A DNA stretch of 64,000 nucleotides, taken from Combretum micranthum (taxonomy: Eukaryota; Streptophyta; Magnoliopsida; Myrtales; Combretaceae). Location of the stretch: the NCBI GenBank assembly GCA_024138025.1, contig JAMXBD010001406.1:186001-250000 (forward strand). Reading direction: 5' to 3'. Every line of letters begins with the position of its first letter. Positions within the stretch are counted from its first letter, which is position 1. Below the pieces are notes generated by a model. It worked only from the letters and a program-made list of their open reading frames with translations, was not told the origin of the DNA and did no database searches. The position numbers and the translations under genes are program-made. This document shows, piece by piece, positions 37,546 to 49,892 of the stretch.

Positions 37546-38102
37546 ACCGAAGCTGAAATGTTTGTTGATCTTGATCATAATAACTCTAGAATCAACAAAC
37601 GCTAAAAGAATACATATTATAAGGCAAAAGGGCTGATAGGTAAGTTATTCTTTTTCCTTAATTACACTCTTTTTTTTACTAATGTTGTTCCATGCTCGTT
37701 ACCTGTCAAACCTGAGACCTAAGAAACTGAAGTTAAAATGATGATTGATCTTGATCATAGTAGCTCTAGAATCAATAAATGCCAAAAAAAAAAAAAGAAG
37801 ATTGCAAAGGAAATAGGATCGATAGGTATGTTGTTTTATTTCTTTAATTGCACTCATTTTTTAAGATTAAGTACTATAACATATTCTAATAATTCTTGAT
37901 TCATTTGAATTAGTCTGGCTTTTGTAGGGATTTTATCTTCAGTAAAGCTTTCTGTATATGGTAATTTTACTTCATATTTTCTTTCTTGACCAAAATGCGT
38001 TGGGTATTTCACCACAAATTTCTTTTTCAAAATTTTCTTTTATTTGTTTAAGTCTATCTTTTACCTTTTATTGTTCTAATCGTTGAATAATTCTTTGATC
38101 TC

Positions 38103-38560
38103 CTATTTCTTTTTAAGGATTTTTTTTATTTTGTTGATAATTTTTTCTTTTAATATATTTTCTCTTTTTCTCTTATTGGAGAATAAATTTGAAAAATACA
38201 TTTTTTTTCCTTTAATCATATTTTTTAAGCCTTGATTATTAATTTGAAATGGATATAACATACTAATAAAAAGGGTTCCTAAATTCATTGCATTACTTAT
38301 ATCTTTAATTAATATGAAAGAGGTTTTGAAGTTCATACCATCTTGAGATATCTTAGGATTTGAAAGTTTGTATTTAATATTTAATCTATAACCATTGGCT
38401 AATACTAATTTTTCTGTTGTCCTTTTCATAATATTTTTTTGGAATCAACCCTTCTTTGATACAATTTTGATCTACTCTAGTGTCTAATAAAGTTGTTAGC
38501 TCCATTGATGTCTCATTCACAATCATTAAAATTGAATTCATCGTACGATTTAATATATAT
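38103..38560 (-). pseudogene. Pararetroviral aspartic protease region
   Basis: The active-site triad near 38,471-38,495 reads Asp-Thr-Arg where retropepsins have Asp-Thr-Gly, so the site is mutated. A frame shift separates it from a longer open piece (38,103-38,429, 108 codons) that covers the rest of the protease and a Lys-rich tail leading toward the reverse transcriptase. Confidence 0.75.
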
Positions 38561-39040
38561 GCTCTTTTTTTCCTAGAACATGCATCGCGAGTGCATCAAT
38601 TGCCAGTATCTATATTGTTAAAGTAAAAAGGAGGGGTTTGGTGTCTTTAGTCTTTTAGATTCTTATTATACTAGTAGATAATGCACCCATGATGTGTGTG
38701 CCAAAATATGACTTTAATTAAAATTTGAGATGAGAAACAATATAGGATTAAAAGAAGAAGAAGAAGAAGAAAAGGTTGCAAACTGCAAATATCTATTCAA
38801 AAAATTTAAGACAAATCATTTGTTACCATAACTAATGTGACTTCTAACTACATACCAATAAGACCAATAATCAAAATTAGAACTATTATCTAAGCTTTCT
38901 GAATCGGTTTCTATTTCTTGAACATAAACTTCTTTATCACTCAATTCACTACTTTCACAAGAACTTGTATTAACTATTTTGAGTAATTCTTCCATTATTT
39001 ATTCAAAAAATTTTAAACTGTTTATCTTTTTATTTTTTGA

Positions 39041-41042
39041 ACATTTTGGAGCTATATGACCTTTTCCCCACATTTGTAACATTTTACTTCTTTTTTAAAT
39101 GTTTTCCTTTTTGGCCTATAATACTTTTGTCTCTTATTTTTCTTTTTTCTATAATTTAATTGTTCATAATCTTGTTTATAATTTTGATAATTTTTCTAAT
39201 ATCTTTTCGTTTTTCTTCTCTTATATTTTGAAGAGGGGGCTTGTATTTTTTCATACCCATATTGATAACAGAAATCTCCTAATTCCTATCTTAAGCTAGC
39301 TTTCTCTTTTTGAAGTTTGATTTTAATTTTAGATCATTACAAAGACTTAATCCCTCTCTATTGATTGTAGTGATTATTTCACCTTGTGTTAGGCTTTCTA
39401 TTGGAACAATGTATTCTTTTGTTAATATTTCTTTCACTTTATTAGAAAATAATTTAGAAAGTCCAGCAATAAATCTTCCTTTCCAATATCCTTTATTGTT
39501 ATCTTCTCGTGTAAATTATTTTGCTAAAAGTACTTTTTTTACCACCTAAAGTCTTGAAGGGTTAGACAACTTAAATTTTGAAGGATTTTTCCATTCTTTT
39601 CTATGTATTGATTTAGACTACCCATAAAATTTTTCATAAATGCAAACATTAAAATTGGAACAACATCTTCTATTTCTCTACCTCTTACTTGTATTTTAAC
39701 TGTTGAAATATTATTTCTTTCTACTTTTGTTACATAATTTCCCACTAACCTTTTAGCATACCAATAAATCCTCCTACTAACATTTTAGCAATATCATGAT
39801 CTTCCTACTAGCATTTTAGCAATATCATGATCAACATTATTTCGTAGCTGTTTATATGAATTTGAAGCAATAACCATTTGATTTAATACATCTAGTATTT
39901 GATATTTTGTCATGCCATCAGTATTCCATTGATAAATTCCCATTTTTGTAAATTCATATATATCATGGGTCAGTTTTTTTTTCTAACATTGTATCAAGAG
40001 GTGATGGTTGAGGATGCCATCCTTTGAAGCATTGTGACTCAAGTATTTTAGATTTTAAATTTTTTTATTTTATTTATGTTGACCTTTTCTATAAATTGAT
40101 AAGCTAATTCTTCATTTCTTGATCAATAGTATTTATGATCATTTATCTTGTGATTCTAATTTGTTTATTTTTCTCGATATTTCTTCTAATAGACTTTCTC
40201 TCCTACTGCATTTAAAAATCTTGAACACCAGAAATAAGTCTAAAAGGGTATATAGGTTTAAGTAATTGAGTTTCCGATTATGGCAATGGATTAGATTCCA
40301 AGTAAGTTGGAGCTATCATTTTATAAGTATTTTGAAATGAATTATCTTCTTCTTTTAAGTTACCTCTATCTAATGGCTTTTCATTCTTTTCTATAAGCAT
40401 ATTTTCTATTCTCTCTGTTTGTTGACCAGTGGTATGTAATATAGAACGGTACAATTATTTTGTGCTCTAACACTACTTACCTCTGTATTAGTGGGTTTAT
40501 GTAAAGTTTCATTTGAGGTGTTTATTTCTATTTCTTGCAATGGTAGATGTGTTGCAATTATAGGGTCTTGTTGAGTCATCCATGTACTACTGGGTTTATG
40601 TAAAGTTTGAATGACAAAATCTTTTTCTTAGATCAAAATTTTCATAGAACCATAACAAAAAAGGTTCATTTCTTCTTAGCCTAAACTACATATCTTGATA
40701 CCATAAGGCTCATATTGAATGAGTTTCTACTTTTGAATATTTCTTAAAATAGAATCTTCTATTTCTTTCATTTTCTGAAGAATAAAAATCTTTTCTTAAA
40801 AATTCTTTATCAAGTTTAAAGGGTTCTTCACTATTAATAACATTTAACTCATTTTATTGAGAATAAGGTGGAGACTTTGATTGATAAATAGGTTTAGGTA
40901 TGTTTGTAGAAAAATCTACTCCTTTTAATCTTATAGGATCTATAACAGGTTCCTTTTCTTCATTATTTTGATTTAAATTTCTTAAATTATTTAATCTATT
41001 TACACATTTTTCTAGGCTTGGAGAAGGACTGGGGTTTGGCAA
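39041..41042 (-). pseudogene. Pararetroviral linker and coat-protein region with zinc knuckle
   Basis: A 62-codon open piece (40,854-41,042) is rich in Pro, Ser and Asn and reads as a linker. Further pieces (for example 39,539-39,745, 68 codons) belong to the coat-protein region. It ends in a CCHC knuckle with C-x2-C-x4-H-x4-C spacing at 39,041-39,081, followed by a Lys-rich stretch, then an acidic Ser/Glu-rich segment down to about 38,830. Frames are broken in many places. Confidence 0.75.
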
Positions 41043-41049
41043 TTGAATG

Positions 41050-41925
41050 AAAGGAGCTAAAGGTCTTCTATCTCATATCCCACAAAATTGGATTCCTAGG
41101 CTTCCATTATCTAACCTTTGGATCAAGGATGGCCTAGTGTCAGAGACATTATGCCTTTGTAGAAGGACCGCCTCTACAAATAATTTTTCTTGGAAGAGAT
41201 ATTTCTACCCGACTAAGGATTTTTAGAGTATAAACCAAGGAATCTTAGTATCTGCTTCTAAGAGGATAGTTTCACCTCTTGGTGATGTCTTATTGGCTTT
41301 CGATGAAATATTTGATGTCATTCCTTTATAATATATTCTATAAATTAAAGCTATAGTTTTGGTTTCCTCAAGCCAATTACTATTTTGTGTTTGAATATGT
41401 AAGATTAAATAATCTAATGGTCTTAGATCATTTAAACCAATAGTAAACTTTGCATAACACTTTGTTTACCATGGTCCTTTATGTAAATTTGCTTGAAACA
41501 AAGACAAAGTTGTTTCATTAAAATATGTATTGATAGCATCTCTAAGCTATACCAATATAGGTTGATTAACTTCTATCATGTGTAGAGGTTTGGTAGAAAT
41601 TTGAACAAGTCCTATATGAAGATAATTATATCCATCTTGTCTATGTTTTGTAATTGCTGACTTAGAAAGTAGCTTAGAAATTTCATGTTTTCCTGTTAAT
41701 GAAACAGTTTTTTCTATGGTTTATGTAGTTATGTTTTAAACTAAAGCTTCCAATATGATAAATCTCTTTATTCTTTTCTTTAGTTAATGTCCAATTTATT
41801 AAATCTTATTCTATTTGAGAAATCTTCACCTCATGTTGATTTATGTTATCTTGATTTTGATTAGAATCTAGGGAAAGGGAGCTACTAATACTACTAGAAG
41901 AAGAAGTTCTTTTTAGTGAACTCAT
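41050..41925 (-). pseudogene. Pararetroviral movement-protein-like region
   Basis: The region opens with a Ser-rich N-terminus from ATG at 41,925 and continues in pieces of frame to about 41,050. Movement proteins of this family carry the virus through plasmodesmata. Identification rests on its position ahead of the coat protein and on residual 30K-type pattern; several stops interrupt it. Confidence 0.6.
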
Positions 41926-42147
41926 TATAACTTCTTTAATTAATTTTGTTTATAATGTACGATAGGAACACCTTGCTGACCACTAGTCTTACTGTCTTTC
42001 ACTTAGGTCTTATTGTCGGGACCATAATTCTGTCTTACCAATACCACATATTATTTAACCAATCTAACTTTAGAAGTTACTCTAAGAACTTAAAGAATTT
42101 GTTCTTTTCAAATAAATAATAATACCTCTTTCCCCTCCTAAAAATAA

Positions 42148-42161
42148 TGGCTCTGATGTCA
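42148..42161 (-). promoter_or_regulatory. Primer-binding site for tRNA-Met, pararetroviral
   Basis: The minus strand reads TGACATCAGAGCCATTATT; the first 14 bases differ from the plant initiator tRNA-Met complement (TGGTATCAGAGCCA) at two places. It lies about 220 bases upstream of the polyprotein ATG, the normal place for first-strand priming in this family. Confidence 0.7.
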
Positions 42162-42165
42162 TTCA

Positions 42166-45100
42166 TTCTATGACCTTTATAACACATATATACAACTGAT
42201 ATATCATATAAACTATATATACAACTTATTACTTATAACCATATGTATAAACTATTACTTATACTTATGAAGTATAACTTATATAATATATATATATATA
42301 TAACTTATATACATAAAACATATATTACTTATAACTTATAAGTTATATATACAAGTTAAAGTTATCACTTATATATATAATCTAACTTATTAAATACAAC
42401 TTACATGTATAACTTATAGCTTCTATATGCAACCTATATGTTTTACCAACACACTATTTATTTGTCATATATATAATACATAACTAATATATTCGTAATC
42501 TCTAGATTATGTATTTATATTTTTTAGACTAGTTAATGTATATAAAACTCACCAGTTATATATAGAACTAATATATTATATAACATATATATAACTTCAC
42601 TCATATTATATATAATATTACTTATAATCTATATATATGAAATATGGCTTAATATATATAACTTTTATATATTACATATACAAGTTATGAATTATAGCTT
42701 ATATCTATAATTTAACTTATAAAATGTAACCTATATGTATAACTTAAAACTTATATATCTCTAAGGATTGGACACGTCTCATATTTAAAAGCAGATGTAT
42801 CTAGTCCCCAGCCAAATGTAATTTCCAAGAAATTATATATAAAGTTGTCTTTAAAGAAGAAGTTTGTATAGAAGGTTTGTCTGAATATGCTAAAAGAACC
42901 ATTACAAAAACTTCTCATTAGGAGTGGCTTCATAAATACTATTATAAAGGTATATTTTTCTTCCATAACATAACAAAAGATTAACTATGTATATATTATA
43001 AACCAAAGGCCTAAGACCAAACCTTAGCAAAATATAAACAAGTTTGAAAAGCCTTTAATAGATACATTATCCGTAAAAACATCTTCCTTAATCTATTGTA
43101 AAAACATAGGTCATCATGGTCGGGGTCCTTAATCGTCCCATTCATCCAGACAATCCTCAAAATCTGTCCTATAACCCAGCTGATCGTAAAACTTGTCCTC
43201 ATCAACACCTGTAATAGTAAGACATGAGCCAAAGGCCTAATACACAAATAACATAAGCAAATACAAAATGACAAAAAAAATCTTAGACTAAATGCAATGC
43301 AATAACCATTGGATTATTGATCACTAATTAAGTAAATCAAATCAATATAGGAGTATTCAAACTCCAGAGACAAGCCATTGGGGACCTAAGGGTCCTGAGT
43401 AATAGCAGTTGGTTAGGAGGTTGATATAGACAATCCAAATACCTATACCTAATATATCTAGCAGGAAAATAAAATAGCTTCATTTAGGGTTCACGGTCAA
43501 TTCTTATCTTTACTTAACTTAATCCGTAATATTATTTAGTTTAATTGGTCTCATAAAGTGAATTAAATCATATAACTTCCCTTTAAGAAATAAGTAAATG
43601 TTATACTGATACCGTGATACCTATCAATTACTCGCTGAGCCACTTATAAAGTACCATTGCATCATGACAATGATAGCCTAAGCGCCTAACTATCATGTTA
43701 ACATCGTCAATAGGGCCGCCACTCCTCGGACTGGATTAAATGGCACACGTACAAACAAATTCAAACACTTTTAAGTCATCTTTGATTAAAGTCAATTTGA
43801 TTATGCCTAACCTGCCAACTAACAAAGAAGTTACTGCGTACTTATATTAATGAATTTATCTAACAATGGATTTGTGTGCAAACACAATTGAGTTTGAGAA
43901 TTGTAAAGAAATCATTTCATATAAGATTTAATTCAAACCACAATTGAGTGTCGAATACTCAAATTATTCTAACAAACATAGGTGATCTTTCATAAAATAT
44001 AACTTAGGATTTAAACCTATATACAGACATGTAATACATTCATTTACTTTAGTTATTTTCATTTTATGTTTATATTATTTTCAAAGCAAGGAAAAATGGC
44101 GAAACAAGGGAGGGAGACCAATCATGCCCATGCTAGGAATACTTTAACATTTTAAAATCAATTTGAGGCTAACAAGAGCAAGGTCATGGTTGTGATTATC
44201 AAATTTTACAAAATAGTGGCTAGCACGGGGTAAATCATGCCCATGATTCGCTTGTTATCGAGAAATAGAGGATACCTTAACTTGGATCACGCCCATGATT
44301 GCTTGGAAATTTAAGATCTGAGGCTACCTTGAGCATGATCAGGCACGTGACTTTTGTTCCAGTACCCATGATTACGTTTTTCCCCTTGTTTTGCTCATTT
44401 TTCAAAATTAAATCTAACTTATCTAAACTAACTCAAATACTTCAAAATCACATATATACTTAATATTAGATATCCATGATTCATTTTCATCCATTACCCA
44501 TTCATAAACACATAACCCAACTACTCTTTCATCAACGACATCCACACTTCATCAATATCACATCTCTAAACCAAAACAACATGTAAATCTTACATATCAC
44601 TTACTCATCAAAATATTCATGTTAAACTTCATATTTCTACTCTTATAACCCCTTATGATTCATCTAAACTCACGAATTAACTTAGCTCATTCACATGAAA
44701 GTTGTTTCACTTGAGATAACAGATAAACAAAAGCTCGGAGGGAGTAAACAAAACTTACCTTAAACTTTCTTAACTTGTAGATGAAAACTTGGAAGATTCT
44801 TGATGAGTTTGCAATAAAATTTTGATTAAAAAGATTGAAGAAAGAAGTTTGAAGGAGGTGTGTATGAGGATCAGTTTTTTAGAGTGTTTTTAGAAGAGGA
44901 ATTTGCCTAAATTCATATCCTAAAATTTGCCATTGACTTTTGCAAAAGTTAGAAAGAGTTTAGAATGTTTTTCATGGCTGGACTTATGTTTGTTTATGGA
45001 TTGAGGCTTGGGTTTGGGGTTCAAATTGCATCAAGATATGGCTTCTTCTTAAAACAAACATGCAATGCAATACAAATGCTTAATCATATTAACACAATCA

Positions 45101-45420
45101 ATTTTATTCAACTAAACATTATTTATCACACTTTCTATTATCAATCAATCACTCTATATATATATATACACACAAAAGCAAATTAATTAATCATGGAAGG
45201 TTAGGATATTTCAATATCTTATCAATGCACTTTATATATATATAACACATATAATTCATATCTTATATATTTATAATCCTTAGATCATATATCAATATTT
45301 TTTTGACATATATATAAACCTTATATATAATTGATATATTATAGAAATACATTATATATAACTTACATAGGGGTTAAAAAAATACGACTTGTCTCAATGA
45401 AAAAAAAAATAGAGGGTTCT
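42166..45420. repeat. TATAACTTATA-rich tracts flanking a possible LTR-like segment
   Basis: Bases 42,166-42,760 and 45,215-45,370 are low-complexity TATAACTTATATA sequence like 23,620-24,590. Between them, about 42,765-45,210 has mixed composition, ends GGTTAGGATATTTCA and has parts in the same order and style as the solo LTR at 20,230 (CACCTGTAATAG at 43,208, like ACCTGTGGGAAA at 20,628). It may be a diverged LTR; no target duplication was found. The open frames here (42,751-42,966, 43,011-43,274 minus; 44,965-45,186 plus) are not recognised. Confidence 0.4.
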
Positions 45421-45699
45421 ATATATTGTTATGGATATATTTATCAATGATTAAAATTACTAGGGGTAAAATAGTAACATCGTTTGAATGTTTACTACCG
45501 TGGGAGAGGGAATGGAGAGGTAACGAAGAAAACAATATAGTAGGAGGTTTTTTCTTTTATTTTCTCTATGGAGGGAATGGTAAGATTATTGGTAATATTC
45601 ATACCCAATTCATTTGTGCAGGTAAACGAAATAACAGGTTATTTCCTAGGGAATAGTTACTCTATTCTCTCTGATCTATTACCTCCAAGTAAATAGACC
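45420..45699. repeat. Right terminus, inverted relative to 23,370-23,600
   Basis: It ends AAGTAAATAGACC; the reverse complement GGTCTATTTACTT matches GGTCTGTTTACTT at 23,370, with further blocks of similarity inward. The flanking bases are not a clear target duplication. The plus-strand frame at 45,426-45,656 is not a gene. Confidence 0.5.
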
Positions 45700-48529
45700 G
45701 ATAGTGCAAAAAGACAAGTTATCATAGCTTTGGAAGTTAGGGACACTATTACATCAAAATAGAGCACTTACTAAAAGTCTAAACCCATATCTAATGATAA
45801 TTAATCATTTTTTTATGGAAAAGAATTGACCAAGGATGAATATATATGTAGGATAGGTTGAAAGAGACTCACTTAAGGGAAAAAAATGACATATATCTTT
45901 TATATATATATATATATATTTATATTTAACTTAAGGCCAATCAAATAACACAATTTATGAAGAAGAGTTCAAGAATATAAGAATTATACCCATTTACCTC
46001 AGAAAAAGTTGTAGCATTATGCGAACGAAATTTGTTTCGTTGAATCAATATTCCGTCACATCATTAACAATCAAACCCAAAACTTGATGCTAAACCAACT
46101 ACTTCTTTTCAAATCATTTCACATGGTTGGAAACACTTTTGGAATACAAAAACCTTTCATAAAATTAAACATCCTCAACCAATATGATGGACATCATTAC
46201 TCATCCATCTAAGCTACATGATCGTCCAATTTCAGATTAATTTCCTACGCAATAGGATAACATTAGTTAGAAAGTCAAGTTCATATCATTTCTAACAATT
46301 CAATTGCATGCTTCATTCACTCAGTCTCAGCAATTACTCTCCCAAACCTCAACTGTATCGCAAATTTTAGGCCCCAGTAAATCTCCCAAAGTCATTTCCA
46401 GTGAAGACATCGAAACCTCTTTCTTTATAAAATTAATCTCTCAACACGCCTCTCCTAATCATTTCTGAAAAAACCACCAATCCGTCTAAATTCATGATTT
46501 TCTTAAAATGATCCATCAAAATTCAATTTAATTTATCCCAATATAATATTATCTTTTTTATAACTTTTAAAAATTTACAAGCATACCCATAATAATTGAT
46601 AAAGCCTAATAATTGAAATGTTTGAGATTTTGGCTATTGTTCGGGATTATTTACAAGTTATGAAGAAGTACAGGGAGATGAAATCACACAATAAGTTTAT
46701 AGGATCTATTCACACTCAACCAATAGTTTAAGGTATGTATTTCCAAACAAATTCAAATAATATTGCAAAATAAGTCGCTTTTTTGTTCTTCATCCATCTT
46801 CATTATCTAAAGTAATGTTTGGTTGGTAACTTTTGAGATAATGAATATAATGAATTCTATTAAGCCATAATTTGGTTGCAAAATATGTTTGATGCTAGGC
46901 AAAACTCTACTTGTTGTACTAAACAAATCTCAATGCTTTTCTTTCTTCCATGTCGTAATACATACATATTTATATAGATATAATAATAAAACCTTTTAAC
47001 TAAAATCCAAAACGAACACCAAAAGTCATGTATTATATTTAGCACACTAAAATTTGTACAAGAAGCTGATGCTGTGTAGTTCTTCTATTACTCTATATTG
47101 TTCTCTTTACCTTACGATCAAGGATGGACGTAGGATTATATGACTGGAGGATTAGACCTTAATTAAGTTAATCTTAGAATTATTTATTTATATCTACTTG
47201 CTATAACATTTATATTACATCGTATACATTTGTAAGAATTTTATAAATGATTTCACTGTGATATTTTTTCATGTAATGATTCATTCAAACAATAATTAAG
47301 AGTATCTGGTACATTTCATGAGAGATTATATAAACATTACTTGAAAATTAATTATTAATAAAAAATATAGAGTTAATATCTATACAAGTTTTGCTTTGAA
47401 CAAAAAAAGATAATAAAATATCTAGATAAGATATCTATTCAATAATTCATGTCTATTTTTATAGCATTAATAATATAACTAGTGTGCTATAAGATTCTTT
47501 TCTAGTACAAATAATGCAATTATTATTTGTGGTATACTTTCAATTAAAATAGTTATTGAAAAGAATAATTTATTTAATTTAAATATAATTTTATGGTAAA
47601 AGAATTTAATACTAAGTTATTTTAAAATTTGGGGGGGGGGGGGGGGCGGGGGCGCCAGGCCGCGCAAGGAGAAAATATTCAGTGTAATAAATGCATATTG
47701 AAAAAAAAAAAAAGTAGGATTTTAAACGTTGACCTCTTGCATGTATAACTAAAAACTTAACCACTAAACTATAATTATTGTTATATATTATTTGCTTTTT
47801 ATAATATAGATATAATATATATATTTTTTAAAAAATATATAAAAACTATTTTAAGTAATTTTTTTTGTTTTTGTTTTATAGCCTTTGTCGAACTATTCTT
47901 GTGGCCTTACATTGTAGTTATACCATAAATTCCCAAAAAAAAAAAAAAATAAATAAACATATCATCCCAAGAACAAAGATAGTCTTTCACTACCACCACT
48001 TTCATTGGCTCTAAAACTGGTTTGAGCTTTACTTTGAGTTTGTGTGTGTGTGTGTGAAGTCATGATTCCTAGTTGAAATTTTATCTTGTTAAAAGAAAAT
48101 TTTAACTTGTGCCAAAACACGTTTTTCTTATTTTTCTATTAGGATCTATGACCTAATATAACACTACCAATGACTTCCACCTATTACTAGTTGCCAACTG
48201 CGAATCATAACAGCTAACAACCATTATCATTACTTTTCATCATTATTTAATGTGGAGAGCCTAGGATTATCACAAACTTCTAAAAATAGGACAATATTGG
48301 CAATTATAAAAGCAACATATGGTAATAAATTGATGGTCGGCAAATATAATTGTCAAAATCTAACAAGAGGTTTGGTGTGTAAGACAAATTAATTAAGTCG
48401 AAATGACACATTACGGGGAGGGGCGGGGGGTCCGTAGCGCACTCCAATTTCTTACCAACCACTCCACGTTGCTCACTTATTGGATTCACCTTATTGATAA
48501 TAATTATGGATCTTTATGTCGTCCCACAT
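45700..48529. other. AT-rich non-coding stretch with a poly-G tract
   Basis: No gene seen. A G-run with one C (about 47,631-47,652) followed by GGCGCCAGGCCGCGC is striking in AT-rich DNA; a (TG)n tract lies at about 48,040-48,056 and A-runs at 47,701 and 47,937. The plus frame 48,403-48,639 and the minus frames at 48,304 and 48,491 lie across the edge of the duplication and are not conserved in the left copy. Confidence 0.4.
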
Positions 48530-49892
48530 TGAAAGACTTGATGATATGCGTCCGTAAGGTCCTTTGCTCCCTAGTGTTGTCCCACGCAAAACACACGTAT
48601 AATGGGTTAGGCAACGTGTGGTACTTTGTTCAACATTAAAACCATAGAATTTAGGATGTTTTGGTTTTGGTTTTGGTTGCAAACATGATATTAATTTTCT
48701 TTCTTTTTCAAGATTTGGAATTGTTAAATATTATCATATTAAAAATAAGATACTATAGATACTAAATAAGTTTATCCACAATTCCTTTAAGTCTCAACAA
48801 TTTTATTTTTCCTTATATTCAAATATTTAATACTCTGATGTTTCAAATTAGTACTTCTGTCAATATGATTAAGATTTCAATCTAAAATAACACATAATAA
48901 CACTTGATTTGTCGAAATAATAAAAAAACTAAAAAAAGAAAGGGAAAAAAAAAAAAAGGAAGAAACCTTAAAAAAAAATAACATCTTGGCCACCCTAAGC
49001 CAGAAGGTTTCAGTGACCACCTAGAGAGGGTCATGCTGGATTTTTTTTTTCAATGTTTTTTTTTCCTTTGTTGCTAATTTCCAATTTTATATTTAATTTT
49101 TATATTATCAATAAGATTATTTATTTAAATAAATTACTTTCACAAATCAAGCCTTACTTTGAATTAATTAGGTAGTATAATGAAAAATCCTAGCCTGCAC
49201 AAAGCTAGAATACAATTATAACTTCAATAGGAAAATGGAGATGAACTTAACCATGATGGATTATTATGATTGTTTATCAAAAAAAAATTATTAATGGAAA
49301 ATATAAAAAATGATTTTATTTTTCTTTAAAACGAAAAAAAATTTCTCTATTTTTATCCACATTCTCTATGATAATTAATCATTACTAATTACAATCAGCG
49401 CTAATCGATTGCCAACTTTGCCTCCATCTTTAGTTGCCACTAAAAATCACTAATATCATTACACTAACATTTAACAATTGTAAGATTTCAACTGTAGCAA
49501 GTGTGAAAATTTAGGACAAACACACTCTTATATGAATTTGGTTTTCTTATAATTTGTATCTAATGAAGTCAAAAGTTTTTCATAAGTAAAATAGAGTTAG
49601 TTTAAACAATCCCCATAAGCAATGGGCTTTATGGTATGGATAAAGAGATAGATGTGTTAAATTTGACTAGTGCTTGACCTAGGATTAGCTTGTTTAATCT
49701 AATGCCTAGCTCGATTTGCAAGGACACGAGCCAGACTTGGTTCGTAGGGTATATGTGAAAACTTGGCTTGGTTCTCACGAGGGCCAAGTCAATCCTTGAT
49801 CCTTCCTTTAATTTTAAACTTATGGGATGTGGAGAGAAAAAGGAAATAGTTAAGAATAGTTAAAGACACTTGACTAAGAGGTCTTAAAATTA

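Larger units (their letters stand above)
33300..37865. repeat. Large inverted repeat built from about 1-kb B3 gene units
   Basis: The left arm (about 33,300-35,617) has two full units and one partial, period about 985 bases, all minus. The right arm (about 35,650-37,865) has two units, plus. The centre is only a few tens of bases. Shared flanking blocks include ATTATGATCAAGATCAACCA beside exon 2 and CACAAACTAGGAAA upstream of exon 1, each present in inverse form in the other arm (for example GTTGATCTTGATCATAATAC at 36,581). The arms are not a perfect mirror: the partial unit and local duplications differ. Confidence 0.85.
37866..42165 (-). mobile_element. Endogenous pararetrovirus fragment (Caulimoviridae)
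   Basis: One decayed minus-strand reading region starts at an ATG at 41,925 and shows, in order, a movement-protein-like region, a Pro/Ser/Asn-rich linker, a coat-protein region with a CCHC zinc knuckle, an aspartic protease and the very start of a reverse transcriptase. A tRNA-Met-like primer-binding site lies upstream, at the place expected for this family. A single polyprotein in this order suggests the petuvirus/florendovirus side, but the genus is not settled. Stops and frameshifts occur throughout. Most of the reverse transcriptase and all RNase H are missing: the copy ends at about 37,870 against the B3 array. At the other end it joins AT-rich repeats near 42,165. Confidence 0.85.

Noticed and set aside
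38103..38429. 108-codon open frame as a possible independent gene
   Set aside because: It is the protease part of the pararetrovirus copy, in line with its neighbours.
43011..43274. Possible membrane-protein frame on the minus strand
   Set aside because: It lies within LTR-like sequence and its hydrophobic start is not matched by any family I recognise.
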